Made by a program: the position numbers and the translations under genes. Of a stretch of 64,000 nucleotides of DNA, positions 41,896-49,477 are shown piece after piece (the stretch's first letter is position 1; each line of letters opens with the position of its first letter). Below the pieces are notes generated by a model, which worked only from the letters and a program-made list of their open reading frames with translations, was not told the DNA's origin and did not search any database. The DNA comes from Caballeronia pedi. GTDB taxonomy: Bacteria; Pseudomonadota; Gammaproteobacteria; Burkholderiales; Burkholderiaceae. The stretch covers positions 1 to 64,000 of the forward strand of contig NZ_FCOE02000036.1 of NCBI RefSeq assembly GCF_001544915.2. Direction: 5' to 3'.

Positions 41896-43071
41896 CTAAT
41901 CGGCGATATCGAACGGCAATTCGACCTGCACCGGCTCGACAAAACCGCTCTCATCGCGCCCGGCGAGCGCGCTGACCCGGACGCCGAGCAGCCGGATGCG
42001 CCGGTCGAGCACGATGCGCTTCAGGCATTCGGTCGCGGCGCGGCGGATCTCGACGGGATCGGCCGTCGCCACGGGAATGGTCAGATCGCGCGTCACGGTG
42101 CGGAAGTCGTCGAAGCGCAGCTTGATGCCCACGGTGCGCCCGACATAGCCCTTGCGCTGCAAGTCCTCGGCGACGCGCGTGCACAGGCCGGTGAACTCCC
42201 TGGTGAGGGTCGCGCGGTCCTGCTTCGGATGAAAGTCGCGTTCGAAGGTGGTCTCGCGGCTCATCGACTTGGGCGTCGAACTCACCACGACCGGCCGCTC
42301 GTCCTGACCCTGCGCGATGCGCGCGAGCCACGCGGCATACGTGTGACCGAAGTGCGTCTGCAGCAGGCCGGGATCGGCTGCTGCGATATCGCCGACCGTG
42401 ACGATGCCGAGCGCCGCGAGCTTCTCGCTCGCCTTCGGACCGATGCCGTTCACCTTGCGCGCGGCGAGCGGCCAGATGCGCGTGGGCAGGTCGTCCATCG
42501 TGAGGAGCGTGAGACCGTCCGGCTTGTCGAGCTCGGAGCCGATCTTCGCGAGCAGCTTGTTCGGCGCGATGCAGATGGAGCATGTCAGCCCGGTCGCGTC
42601 GCGCACGGCGTCCTTCATGCGTCGGCCGATCTCCGCCGGCTCGCCGGGCAGCTCGCTCACGTCGATATAAATCTCGTCGATGCCGCGATTCTCGATCTGC
42701 GCCGTGAAGGTCGCGATGGCCGCCTTGAAGAGGCGCGAGTAATGGCGGTACGACTCGAAGTCGGTCGGCAGGAGAATGGCGTCGGGCGCGAGTTGCGCGG
42801 CCTTCATCATGCCCATTGCGGAGAAGACGCCGAACTTGCGCGCTTCGTACGTGGACGTGGTGACGACGCCGCGGCCCGCGTAGTCACGCAGACGCCTGAA
42901 GCGGCGCGTGCCGTCGGGGAGCGTTTCGGGCGTCGCGCTGCGGCCGCCGCCGACCACGACCGGCATGCCGCGCAACTCGGGATAGCGCAGCAGTTCGACG
43001 GATGCGAAGAACGCGTCCATGTCGAGATGCGCGATGCGGCGCGGTGCGGATGTCAAAGACGGCGCGTCCAT
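41896..43071 (-). CDS. dinB: DNA polymerase IV
   Basis: The 391-residue Y-family polymerase has the catalytic HLDMDAFFASVELL, YEARKFGVFSAMGM, RGIDEIYIDVSELPG (catalytic Asp-Glu pair), the helix-hairpin-helix NGIGPKASEKLAALGI and a little-finger domain ending in VELPFDIAD. It performs error-prone translesion synthesis. The ATG at 43071 is preferred over an in-frame TTG at 43083. A perfect LexA-type box lies 25-44 bases upstream, so SOS induction is expected. The end is near QVELPF, which is a plausible beta-clamp-binding sequence. Confidence 0.95.
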   Translation of the reverse strand: MDAPSLTSAPRRIAHLDMDAFFASVELLRYPELRGMPVVVGGGRSATPETLPDGTRRFRRLRDYAGRGVVTTSTYEARKFGVFSAMGMMKAAQLAPDAILLPTDFESYRHYSRLFKAAIATFTAQIENRGIDEIYIDVSELPGEPAEIGRRMKDAVRDATGLTCSICIAPNKLLAKIGSELDKPDGLTLLTMDDLPTRIWPLAARKVNGIGPKASEKLAALGIVTVGDIAAADPGLLQTHFGHTYAAWLARIAQGQDERPVVVSSTPKSMSRETTFERDFHPKQDRATLTREFTGLCTRVAEDLQRKGYVGRTVGIKLRFDDFRTVTRDLTIPVATADPVEIRRAATECLKRIVLDRRIRLLGVRVSALAGRDESGFVEPVQVELPFDIAD

Positions 43072-43095
43072 TGCGGCGCTCAAAACAAAATGACT

Positions 43096-43115
43096 TACTG
43101 TACATCCATACAGTA
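43096..43115 (-). promoter_or_regulatory. LexA box upstream of dinB
   Basis: TACTGTACATCCATACAGTA contains CTGT-N8-ACAG with fully symmetric TACTGT/ACAGTA arms, the SOS operator consensus of proteobacteria. It lies 25 bases upstream of the dinB ATG, so LexA would cover the promoter. DNA damage should induce the polymerase. Confidence 0.88.
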
Positions 43116-43152
43116 ATTCGCGCCAGCGCCTTTCGTTATCTGGATTGCGGAA

Positions 43153-43518
43153 TCATTCCGGCGTGCGCTTTTCGGCGAGCGCGCGGCGGCAATCGTCGAA
43201 CACCTGACGCACGACATCCGATTGATAGTTGAGATCTTCGCTGTCGAGAATTTCCTCGACGGCATCGCGCGCCCAGTCGGCTTCGAGCATCGCGCAATGC
43301 TGGGTGGCGATTTCACGGGCGATGGCCGCGAGCTTGGCGACCGTGAGCCAGTCCGCAAGCCGTTGATGCCGGTCGAGCCATTTGTGCGCGGCCTGCACGT
43401 GAAACGAGGCCGCCGGCCAGTCGCCATTCAGATAGTACGCGCCGAGACTGCCGCACGTGAGCCAGCAGAGCAACTCGGCGCGGTCGCGGGCACTGAGGAT
43501 ACGAGACACATCGTTCAT
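43153..43518 (-). CDS. Hypothetical protein, helical
   Basis: A 121-residue protein without signal or membrane segment. It is Ala/Trp/Asp-rich and largely helical (RDRAELLCWLTCGSLGAYYL, then HKWLDRHQRLADWLTVAKLA and EADWARDAVEEILDSEDLNY). I do not recognise a domain. The coding frame shows good third-position GC and is the best candidate on either strand. It lies just upstream of dinB on the same strand; the LexA box is in between, so the two are separately controlled. The ribosome site is weak. Confidence 0.65.
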   Translation of the reverse strand: MNDVSRILSARDRAELLCWLTCGSLGAYYLNGDWPAASFHVQAAHKWLDRHQRLADWLTVAKLAAIAREIATQHCAMLEADWARDAVEEILDSEDLNYQSDVVRQVFDDCRRALAEKRTPE

Positions 43519-43759
43519 GGCGGCCGTTCCGTATGAAACCCCTATGAAAACACGATAGCACGGGATGGTGCGGCGCGGCAGTGGCTGCCCGCAATGCGAT
43601 CGGTTTCACGGTGCGCTGGCGAACGCTTCGTCATGCGAAGGGCGGTATCGCGCTTGAAGCGGGCCGTCGTTCGCGGCTCTCATTCGCTTCTAATTCGCGC
43701 GGCATAACCTGATTTCCGTCGGCCCCACACAGGCCTTCTTTCAATGACGGGAGCACATC

Positions 43760-43945
43760 ATGTTTGAACGTTTTTCGAAATCCCTCGGCAGCCTTTTCCT
43801 CAACCGCGACGCCAGCGACGAGTATCTCGCGTCGTCGAGCGATCTCGCCGATCTCGAACGCCGCATGCGTCAGGTAGAAACGCAGGATCACGACTACAAC
43901 ATGTACTTCTGCGGCGCGCTCGGACGCCACCACGATGCGCCGTGA
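43760..43945 (+). CDS. DUF3563 family small protein
   Basis: A 61-residue protein matching the DUF3563 pattern common in Burkholderiaceae: hydrophobic N-terminus (FERFSKSLGSLFL), then DEYLASSSDLADLERRMRQVE and an aromatic tail. The function is unknown. GGGAG lies seven bases before the ATG. It lies alone between a 241-base non-coding gap and the convergent response regulator gene. Confidence 0.85.
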   Translation: MFERFSKSLGSLFLNRDASDEYLASSSDLADLERRMRQVETQDHDYNMYFCGALGRHHDAP

Positions 43946-43957
43946 TTCGGCCGCGCG

Positions 43958-44641
43958 CTACTTCGTTTCCTCGCGCCCCGCCTGCCCGAGCATCACGGTC
44001 CAGCCGAGCCCGCGCACGTTGCGAATGACGCTCGCGCCGAATTTCTTGCGCACCGAATGGATCAGCACGTCGACCGCGTTGCTCTCCACTTCCTTGCCCC
44101 ATCCGTAAAGGCGATCCTCGAGCTGATCGCGCGAAAAGATGGTGCCGGGGCGTTCGAGAAGCGCGTGCATCAGCGCGAATTCTCGCGCCGACAGCACGCC
44201 GGAATTCTCGCCGCACGTGAGCGTGCGCTGATCGAGATTGAGGCAGAGCGAATCGTCGCCGAGACGCGAGACCGCGTAGCCCGCCTTGCGGCGCAGCACC
44301 GCACGGATGCGCGCGAGCAGTTCGGGCATGTCGAAGGGCTTGAGCAGATAGTCGTCGGCGCCGAGATCGAGGCCCTGCACGCGCGTGTCGAGATCGTCGC
44401 GCGCGGTGAGGATCAGCACGGGCGTGGCGTTGCCGGCGGTGCGCGCCTGACGCAGCAGCTCGATGCCGGTCATGCCCGGCAAACCGAGATCGAGCAGCAC
44501 CACTGTGTACTCGGCGGCGCCGATGGCCTCGCGGCCCGCGTTGCCGTCGCGCACCCAGTCCACGGCGTAGTCGGCGTCCTTGAGCGCACGCATGAGGCTC
44601 GTGCCGATCTGCACGTCGTCTTCGATCAGGAGAATTCGCAT
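43958..44641 (-). CDS. OmpR-family response regulator (QseB/PmrA-like)
   Basis: The 227-residue regulator has a receiver (LLIEDDVQIG, phosphoacceptor in VLLDLGLPGMTG, LTARDD, LKPFDMPEL) and a winged-helix DNA-binding domain (LSAREFALMHALLERPGTIF, VDVLIHSVRKKFGASVIRNV, RGLGWTVML). The start at 44641 follows GGTGG; the upstream extension lacks features. The partner kinase is encoded before it on the same strand, 155 bases away, the reverse of the common regulator-first order. Confidence 0.93.
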   Translation of the reverse strand: MRILLIEDDVQIGTSLMRALKDADYAVDWVRDGNAGREAIGAAEYTVVLLDLGLPGMTGIELLRQARTAGNATPVLILTARDDLDTRVQGLDLGADDYLLKPFDMPELLARIRAVLRRKAGYAVSRLGDDSLCLNLDQRTLTCGENSGVLSAREFALMHALLERPGTIFSRDQLEDRLYGWGKEVESNAVDVLIHSVRKKFGASVIRNVRGLGWTVMLGQAGREETK

Positions 44642-44796
44642 GTTCCACCCCGCACCCGGCGAGAAGGGCGCGCGCCACGCGCCCGGAATGCGGCACAAAC
44701 GAATAAAACGCACGACCGGTCTTTTCTATTGCTTTTCCTGACCGCCGATATTCGCCTTGCGCCACGCAGCGAATGCATTGTAATCGGCGCAAAACC

Positions 44797-46146
44797 TTAT
44801 GTGTTCAATACAGGCGCGGCCGCATTCTCGCTGACTTCCTCGACCGGAAAGCCGATCGATGCGACGATGCCCGAACGCCCGTCAGTGCGATTTTCGAGCG
44901 TCACGTCGCCGCCGTAACGCGCGGCGATCGCCTTCACGATGGAGAGACCTAGCCCGCTGCCCTCGATGTCCGGGTTCGCGCGAAAGAAGCGGTCGAACAC
45001 GCGCGGCAGCAACTCCGGCGCGATGCCCGGCCCCGTATCGACGACATCGACCCATACCAGATCGCCGTCGCGCCGCATGCGCAGATCGATGGTGCCGCCA
45101 TCGGGCGTATAGCGGACCGCGTTCGACACGAGATTGCGCACCGCCATGCCGATATCCGTCTCGACCGCGCGCACATGCACGTTCAGCATTTCTTCCGCGC
45201 CGATGTCCATGCCGCGCGCAATCGCGATCGGCAGCACATCGGCGACGGCGCCCGTCACCACTTCCGAAAGATCCACGCGCGAAAACGGCGTGCCGCCCAC
45301 GGGCGCATCGGCGCGCGCGAGCCGCAAAAGCTGCGCGATGAGCTTGCCGCTGCGCGCGATGCCCTTGCGCAATTCCTGAAACCGCTCCTGATTGCCGGCG
45401 ACGATATGCGGCGCGAGGTTATCCGCCTGAAGCTGAAGCGCGGTGAGCGGCGTGCGCAGTTCGTGCGCGGCATCGGCGATGAACTTGCGCTCCTTTTCGA
45501 TCGAGGTCGCGAGGCGCTCGATCATCGTGTTGATCGAGTGGATGAAGGGCGCGATCTCGGTGGGCACGCCGACCGTCGGCAGCGGCTGCAGATGACTCAT
45601 GTCGATGGCGCGCACTTCCGCGCCGAGTTCATGCAACTGCCGCAGCGAACGCCGCACGACGAGCGCGACCGCGATCCACACCAGCGGCAGCAGCACGGCG
45701 ATCGGCCAGAGCGTTTGCGTCGCGGCTTCCTGCGAGATCTCGCGGCGCACCGAAGAACGTTGCGCGACCTGAATCGTCATGGTCGGCTCCTGGCGCGTGA
45801 AGATGCGCCAGTGCTCGTCGTTGACCTCGGCGCCGGTGAAGCCCGGCTTCGCGTCGCGCGGAAAATGCAGGGACGGGTCGGTGGTGCGGAACGGCTGGTC
45901 GACATCGGGCTTCCACACGACGACGACGACATCGCGATCGTCCTGCGAGCCGCGCGCGGGATTCTCCGGAATGCCTTCGGCGTAGCCGTCGCGCATGCGC
46001 GCGGCCACCTGTTCGAGCCGCATGTCGAGCAGCGCGCTCATGCCGGTCTTGCTCAACTGATATGAACTCACGCCCTGCACGATGCCGATCACCGTCACGA
46101 GCAGCCCGAGCGCGACGACGAGTTGATTCTTCAGTGATTTGATCAT
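44797..46146 (-). CDS. Membrane sensor histidine kinase (QseC/PmrB-like)
   Basis: The 449-residue protein has two membrane segments (about 8-28 and 165-187) flanking a periplasmic domain of about 135 residues rich in Asp, Arg and Val (DDRDVVVVVWKPDVD), then HAMP. HisKA has FIADAAHELRTPLTALQLQA and the ATPase domain has NLVSNAVRYTP, DTGPGIAP and GSGLGLSIVKAIA. It should phosphorylate the regulator encoded downstream. The ATG at 46146 gives the correct N-terminal membrane helix; the longer frame to 46359 runs through a terminator-like hairpin. Confidence 0.9.
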   Translation of the reverse strand: MIKSLKNQLVVALGLLVTVIGIVQGVSSYQLSKTGMSALLDMRLEQVAARMRDGYAEGIPENPARGSQDDRDVVVVVWKPDVDQPFRTTDPSLHFPRDAKPGFTGAEVNDEHWRIFTRQEPTMTIQVAQRSSVRREISQEAATQTLWPIAVLLPLVWIAVALVVRRSLRQLHELGAEVRAIDMSHLQPLPTVGVPTEIAPFIHSINTMIERLATSIEKERKFIADAAHELRTPLTALQLQADNLAPHIVAGNQERFQELRKGIARSGKLIAQLLRLARADAPVGGTPFSRVDLSEVVTGAVADVLPIAIARGMDIGAEEMLNVHVRAVETDIGMAVRNLVSNAVRYTPDGGTIDLRMRRDGDLVWVDVVDTGPGIAPELLPRVFDRFFRANPDIEGSGLGLSIVKAIAARYGGDVTLENRTDGRSGIVASIGFPVEEVSENAAAPVLNT

Positions 46147-46256
46147 TCGAGTCCGCCGCTTCGGAAAGGAACGGGGCGTTTCGCCAGCCCGTTCGATTCT
46201 AGGCGACATTCCCGGGGATTTCGGTCTGAAAGATGACATGTGCCTGGCTCGCCGGG

Positions 46257-46288
46257 AAAAAAACGCCGGTCCGCTCGCGGCCGGCGCC
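46257..46288 (-). terminator. Intrinsic terminator-like hairpin in the kinase leader
   Basis: Read on the minus strand, CGCCGG (46281-46286) pairs with CCGGCG (46264-46269), with extra inner G-C pairs around a small loop, and is followed directly by seven T residues (46257-46263). This is a textbook intrinsic terminator. It lies 110 bases upstream of the kinase gene with no minus-strand gene before it, so it is either an attenuator or the end of a small RNA. Confidence 0.65.
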
Positions 46289-46597
46289 AAAGGCTGAGGA
46301 GATACACGAGAACCGTGGAACGAACCGTCTGCCGCCGGGGAAGCGCGCCGTCCGTCCACGAAAACAAGCGTAGGCGCGAAGAATTAGCGTTGAATGAGCG
46401 CGCGGCAGGCTTCATCGAGCAGCGTTTCGCCGCGCGGGATAACATTGCATTCGGCGCATTTTCATCGGCGACATTGCTTTGGCTGCAAGGAATTCGCAAG
46501 CCAGGCGCCGCCGCCGCATCTCCATCTACCGTGCATGGCTTCGCTCGCGCGCATCGTCGTCGGTTGCGCGTCGCGGGAGGCATGTCATCCGAAACGC
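46289..46597. other. Non-coding region between kinase leader and DHA2 exporter
   Basis: No supported gene lies here. It must hold the divergent promoters of the kinase and exporter genes. A minus-strand transcript starting here would run into the terminator at 46257-46288. GGGAGG at 46575-46580 is too far from the exporter ATG (17 bases) to be its ribosome site unless the start is misplaced. Confidence 0.4.
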
Positions 46598-48130
46598 ATG
46601 TCAGAAAACAGAAAAACGGCACGTCCCCTCGTCATCGCAGCGGTGATGGCCTCGATGGCCATGGTCGCGATCGAAGCCACTATCGTCTCCACCGCGATGC
46701 CGCAAATCGCCACGCAGCTCGGCGGCCTCAATCTCTATAGCTGGGTGTTCTCGTCGTTCCTGCTCACGCAGACGGCGCTCACCGTCGTGTTCGGCAAGCT
46801 CGCCGATCTGTACGGCCGCAAGCCCGCTCTGCTCGCGGGCATCGCGATCTTCCTGATCGGCTCGGTGCTCGCGGGCTTCGCCTGGTCGATGCCCGCGATG
46901 ATCGTGTTCCGGCTGGTGCAGGGCGTCGGCGCGGGCGCGATCCTGCCGGTCGCGCTCACGGTCGTCGGCGATCTCTATCCGGCGCGCGAGCGCGGCAAGG
47001 TGCAAGGCTATCTCGCGAGCGTGTGGGCCGTGTCCGCCGTGCTCGGTCCGATGGTCGGCGGCCTCTTGATCCGGCAGTTCTCGTGGGCGTGGATCTTCTG
47101 GATCAACGTGCCGATCGGCATTCTGGCCGCCCTGCTCTTCACGCTCTTCCTGCACGAGGAAAAGCGCCACGACCGCCCGGCCATCGATCTCGCCGGCGCG
47201 TTCTTTTTCACGGCGGCCGTCGCCGCGCTGATGATGGCGCTCACCGACGCCGGTCATGCGAGCAGCACGCGCGTCGGCGTGGAGATCGCGGTGCTGGTGC
47301 TCGCGATCGTCGGCTTCGTGGTGCAGGAACGCCGCGCCGCCGATCCGATGATCTCGTTTCGCCTGTGGTCGCATCGGCCGATTGCGGCGAGCAACGTCGC
47401 GACCCTTTTGGCCGGCATGGCGATGATGGGTCTCACCACCTTCCTGCCGATGTACGTGCAGGGCGTGATGCACCGCACGCCGGTGGAAGCGGGCCTCGCG
47501 CTCACGATGATGATGATCGGCTGGCCGAGCGGCGCGACCTTCACGTCGCGCGCGTTCAGCCGCATCGGCCTGCGGCGTCTGCTGATGGTCGGGCCGGTGT
47601 TCATTCCGCTCGGCGCCCTGCCGTTCGTGCTGCTCGGCCCGCAATCGAGCCCGGTCTGGGCGGGCGTCGGCTCCGCCGTGCTCGGCTTCGGCATGGGCAT
47701 CACGAGCGTGTCGTGCCTCATCCTGATTCAGGAGATCGTGCAGCCGCTCGAACGCGGCAGCGCCACCGCATCGAACCTGTTTTCGCGCAATCTCGGCAAC
47801 ACGCTGGGCGCGGCCGTGTTCGGCGCGGTGCAGAATTACGGCCTCATGCATACGGACGGCCTGCCGCCCGTGCACGCGGATCAGCTCAAGCAACTGCTGT
47901 CGAGCGTGCCCGGTGACTTCGCGACCAACAACGAAATTCGCCTCGTGCTGCATCACTCGTTGCATATCACCTTTACCGCGATGTTCGTGATCGCGCTCGG
48001 CACCGTGATCTCGATGCTGTTCATGCCGAAGATCGAGATCGGGCGCGCGAAGGAGACGGTCGAGAAAGTGGGGGCGGAGAATGCCGCGGAATCGGCTGCA
48101 AAATCGGCCGCGAATCAGGCGTTTCACTGA
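46598..48130 (+). CDS. DHA2-family MFS drug exporter (EmrB/MdtD-like)
   Basis: The 510-residue protein has 14 predicted membrane segments, with MVAIEATIVSTAMPQIATQL (motif D1), GKLADLYGRKPALLAGIA (motif A), RLVQGVGAGAILPVALTVVG (motif B) and SAVLGPMVGGLLI (motif C). This is the QacA/EmrB-type proton-drug antiporter set. The C-terminal tail is Ala/Lys-rich. The start at 46598 (MSENRK) gives the usual short cytosolic lead, but the ribosome site is poor and an upstream start at 46535 is possible. The ATPase gene follows 13 bases later. Confidence 0.9.
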   Translation: MSENRKTARPLVIAAVMASMAMVAIEATIVSTAMPQIATQLGGLNLYSWVFSSFLLTQTALTVVFGKLADLYGRKPALLAGIAIFLIGSVLAGFAWSMPAMIVFRLVQGVGAGAILPVALTVVGDLYPARERGKVQGYLASVWAVSAVLGPMVGGLLIRQFSWAWIFWINVPIGILAALLFTLFLHEEKRHDRPAIDLAGAFFFTAAVAALMMALTDAGHASSTRVGVEIAVLVLAIVGFVVQERRAADPMISFRLWSHRPIAASNVATLLAGMAMMGLTTFLPMYVQGVMHRTPVEAGLALTMMMIGWPSGATFTSRAFSRIGLRRLLMVGPVFIPLGALPFVLLGPQSSPVWAGVGSAVLGFGMGITSVSCLILIQEIVQPLERGSATASNLFSRNLGNTLGAAVFGAVQNYGLMHTDGLPPVHADQLKQLLSSVPGDFATNNEIRLVLHHSLHITFTAMFVIALGTVISMLFMPKIEIGRAKETVEKVGAENAAESAAKSAANQAFH

Positions 48131-48143
48131 ACGCACGGCGACG

Positions 48144-48899
48144 ATGCTCTCGACCCAGTACATCAGCCGCATCACGCTCATGCGCGACAAGGCGCCGTCT
48201 TTCGACGTCTGGCCGTTCTCGCTGCCCGCCGTGCGCGCGCTCGATACGCTCGAACCGCATCCGAAGGTCACGTTTCTCGTCGGCGAAAACGGCTCGGGCA
48301 AGTCGACGCTGCTCGAAGCGATCGCGGTCTCGATGGGCTTCAATCCCGAAGGCGGCACGAAGAATTTCCGTTTCGGCACGCGCGCATCGCATTCGGCGCT
48401 GCATGAGTATCTGCGGATCGCGAAAGGCTTCAAACGGCCGCGCGACGGCTTCTTTCTGCGCGCGGAAAGCTTCTTCAACGTGGCCACTGAAATCGAGCAA
48501 CTCGACGACGAACCCGGCTTCGGCCCGCCGATCATCTCGTCTTATGGCGGCAAGTCGCTGCACGAGCAATCGCACGGCGAGTCATTCCTCACGCTGTTGA
48601 TGGAACGCTTCGGCGGACAAGGCCTCTATCTGCTCGACGAACCCGAGGCGGCGCTGTCCCCGCAACGCCAGCTTGCCGCGCTCGCGCGCATCCACGATCT
48701 CGTCAATGACGATTCGCAGTTCATCATCGCCACGCATTCGCCGATACTGATGGCCTATCCCGATGCGTGGATCTATCAATTCACCGAAGACGGTCTCGCG
48801 CGGGTCGCCTATGAAGACACCGAGCACTTCAAGGTGACGCGTGCGTTTCTCGCCAACCCCGAACGCATGTTGCGCACGCTGCTCGACGGCGAGCGCTGA
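48144..48899 (+). CDS. Stand-alone AAA-family ATPase
   Basis: The 251-residue protein is an ABC/SMC-like ATPase of the AAA_15/AAA_23 type: Walker A VGENGSGKSTLLEAI, signature-like SYGGKSLHEQSHGESFLTLL, Walker B LYLLDEPEAALSPQRQLA and the His switch ATHSPILMAYPD. There is no coiled coil between the motifs and no fused nuclease domain such as TOPRIM. Proteins of this shape occur in repair, defence and transport control; no specific function is known. It is the second gene after the DHA2 exporter. A strong hairpin follows immediately. Confidence 0.88.
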   Translation: MLSTQYISRITLMRDKAPSFDVWPFSLPAVRALDTLEPHPKVTFLVGENGSGKSTLLEAIAVSMGFNPEGGTKNFRFGTRASHSALHEYLRIAKGFKRPRDGFFLRAESFFNVATEIEQLDDEPGFGPPIISSYGGKSLHEQSHGESFLTLLMERFGGQGLYLLDEPEAALSPQRQLAALARIHDLVNDDSQFIIATHSPILMAYPDAWIYQFTEDGLARVAYEDTEHFKVTRAFLANPERMLRTLLDGER

Positions 48900-48900
48900 A

Positions 48901-48931
48901 CGCGTCCCGCCGGCATGACCGGCGGGACGCG
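48901..48931 (+). terminator. 13-bp perfect hairpin after the AAA ATPase gene
   Basis: CGCGTCCCGCCGG (48901-48913) and CCGGCGGGACGCG (48919-48931) pair perfectly around the loop CATGA. It begins one base after the ATPase stop and lies between convergent genes, so it may serve both strands. There is no T tract on either side. Confidence 0.75.
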
Positions 48932-48947
48932 ACGTGATGCAGCGCGC

Positions 48948-49175
48948 TCAATCCTGCGCCTGAATCAGCGGGCTTGCCTGCTTGGATTTGTCGACGCCCG
49001 CATCGTTGCTCTGTTGCGCATCCTGAGCAATGGTCTGCATGTTCATGCCTTGTTGCGATGTGGGCGCGCCGTCCATTGGTGCGTAATGCGGCGCGGGCCC
49101 GTAACCGCTTGCGAGCGCGTAGGATGCGCCCGCGAGCGCCGCGACGAAGATGATGCCTTTGAGATTGCCGATCAT
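48948..49175 (-). CDS. Small secreted hypothetical protein
   Basis: The 75-residue protein has a signal peptide (GIIFVAALAGASYALASG) and a short Gln/Ala/Asp-rich mature part (TSQQGMNMQTIAQDAQQSND). I do not recognise a family. AGGAGC precedes the ATG at 49175. It converges with the AAA ATPase gene across the perfect hairpin and is probably monocistronic. Confidence 0.7.
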   Translation of the reverse strand: MIGNLKGIIFVAALAGASYALASGYGPAPHYAPMDGAPTSQQGMNMQTIAQDAQQSNDAGVDKSKQASPLIQAQD

Positions 49176-49477
49176 GATAGTGCTCCTGAGGGTTTCACGT
49201 AGTCACTTCAATCGGCCTCATTGCACTGCCTGCCAAGCAACCGACCTTCTGAAATGTGCACGCAGTCTACGTGCGTGAACCGGCGTTGAAATCCCCTCAA
49301 AAGCAAGGATAGGAATGGATGGATACGCGCGCCGTGTAGGGAGCGCTTTGCGCATTCCGGCTTGTCCTCGACAGCGCCGCGCGCGGCCCGTTACATCTTG
49401 TTCAAGAGGTGCGATGCCTCGCCAACGGGTAAACTGGCGAAATCAGACATCCTCCCGCTGCGTTGACTATCAGAACC
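49176..49477. other. Intergenic region before the double-PAS kinase
   Basis: This divergent gap holds the promoters of the small secreted protein and of the kinase. No clear -35/-10 pair, dyad or small gene was found by eye. Confidence 0.35.

Noticed and set aside
46575..46600. GGGAGG as ribosome site for a small frame starting at 46582
   Set aside because: The frame has no codon bias or recognised domain and overlaps the DHA2 exporter start; it was left as an uncertainty about the exporter start.
46601..48535. 644-codon minus-strand frame opposite the DHA2 exporter and ATPase genes
   Set aside because: The product is almost only Arg, His, Ala, Glu and Asp without a fold, and runs across two real genes; it is a codon-bias shadow.
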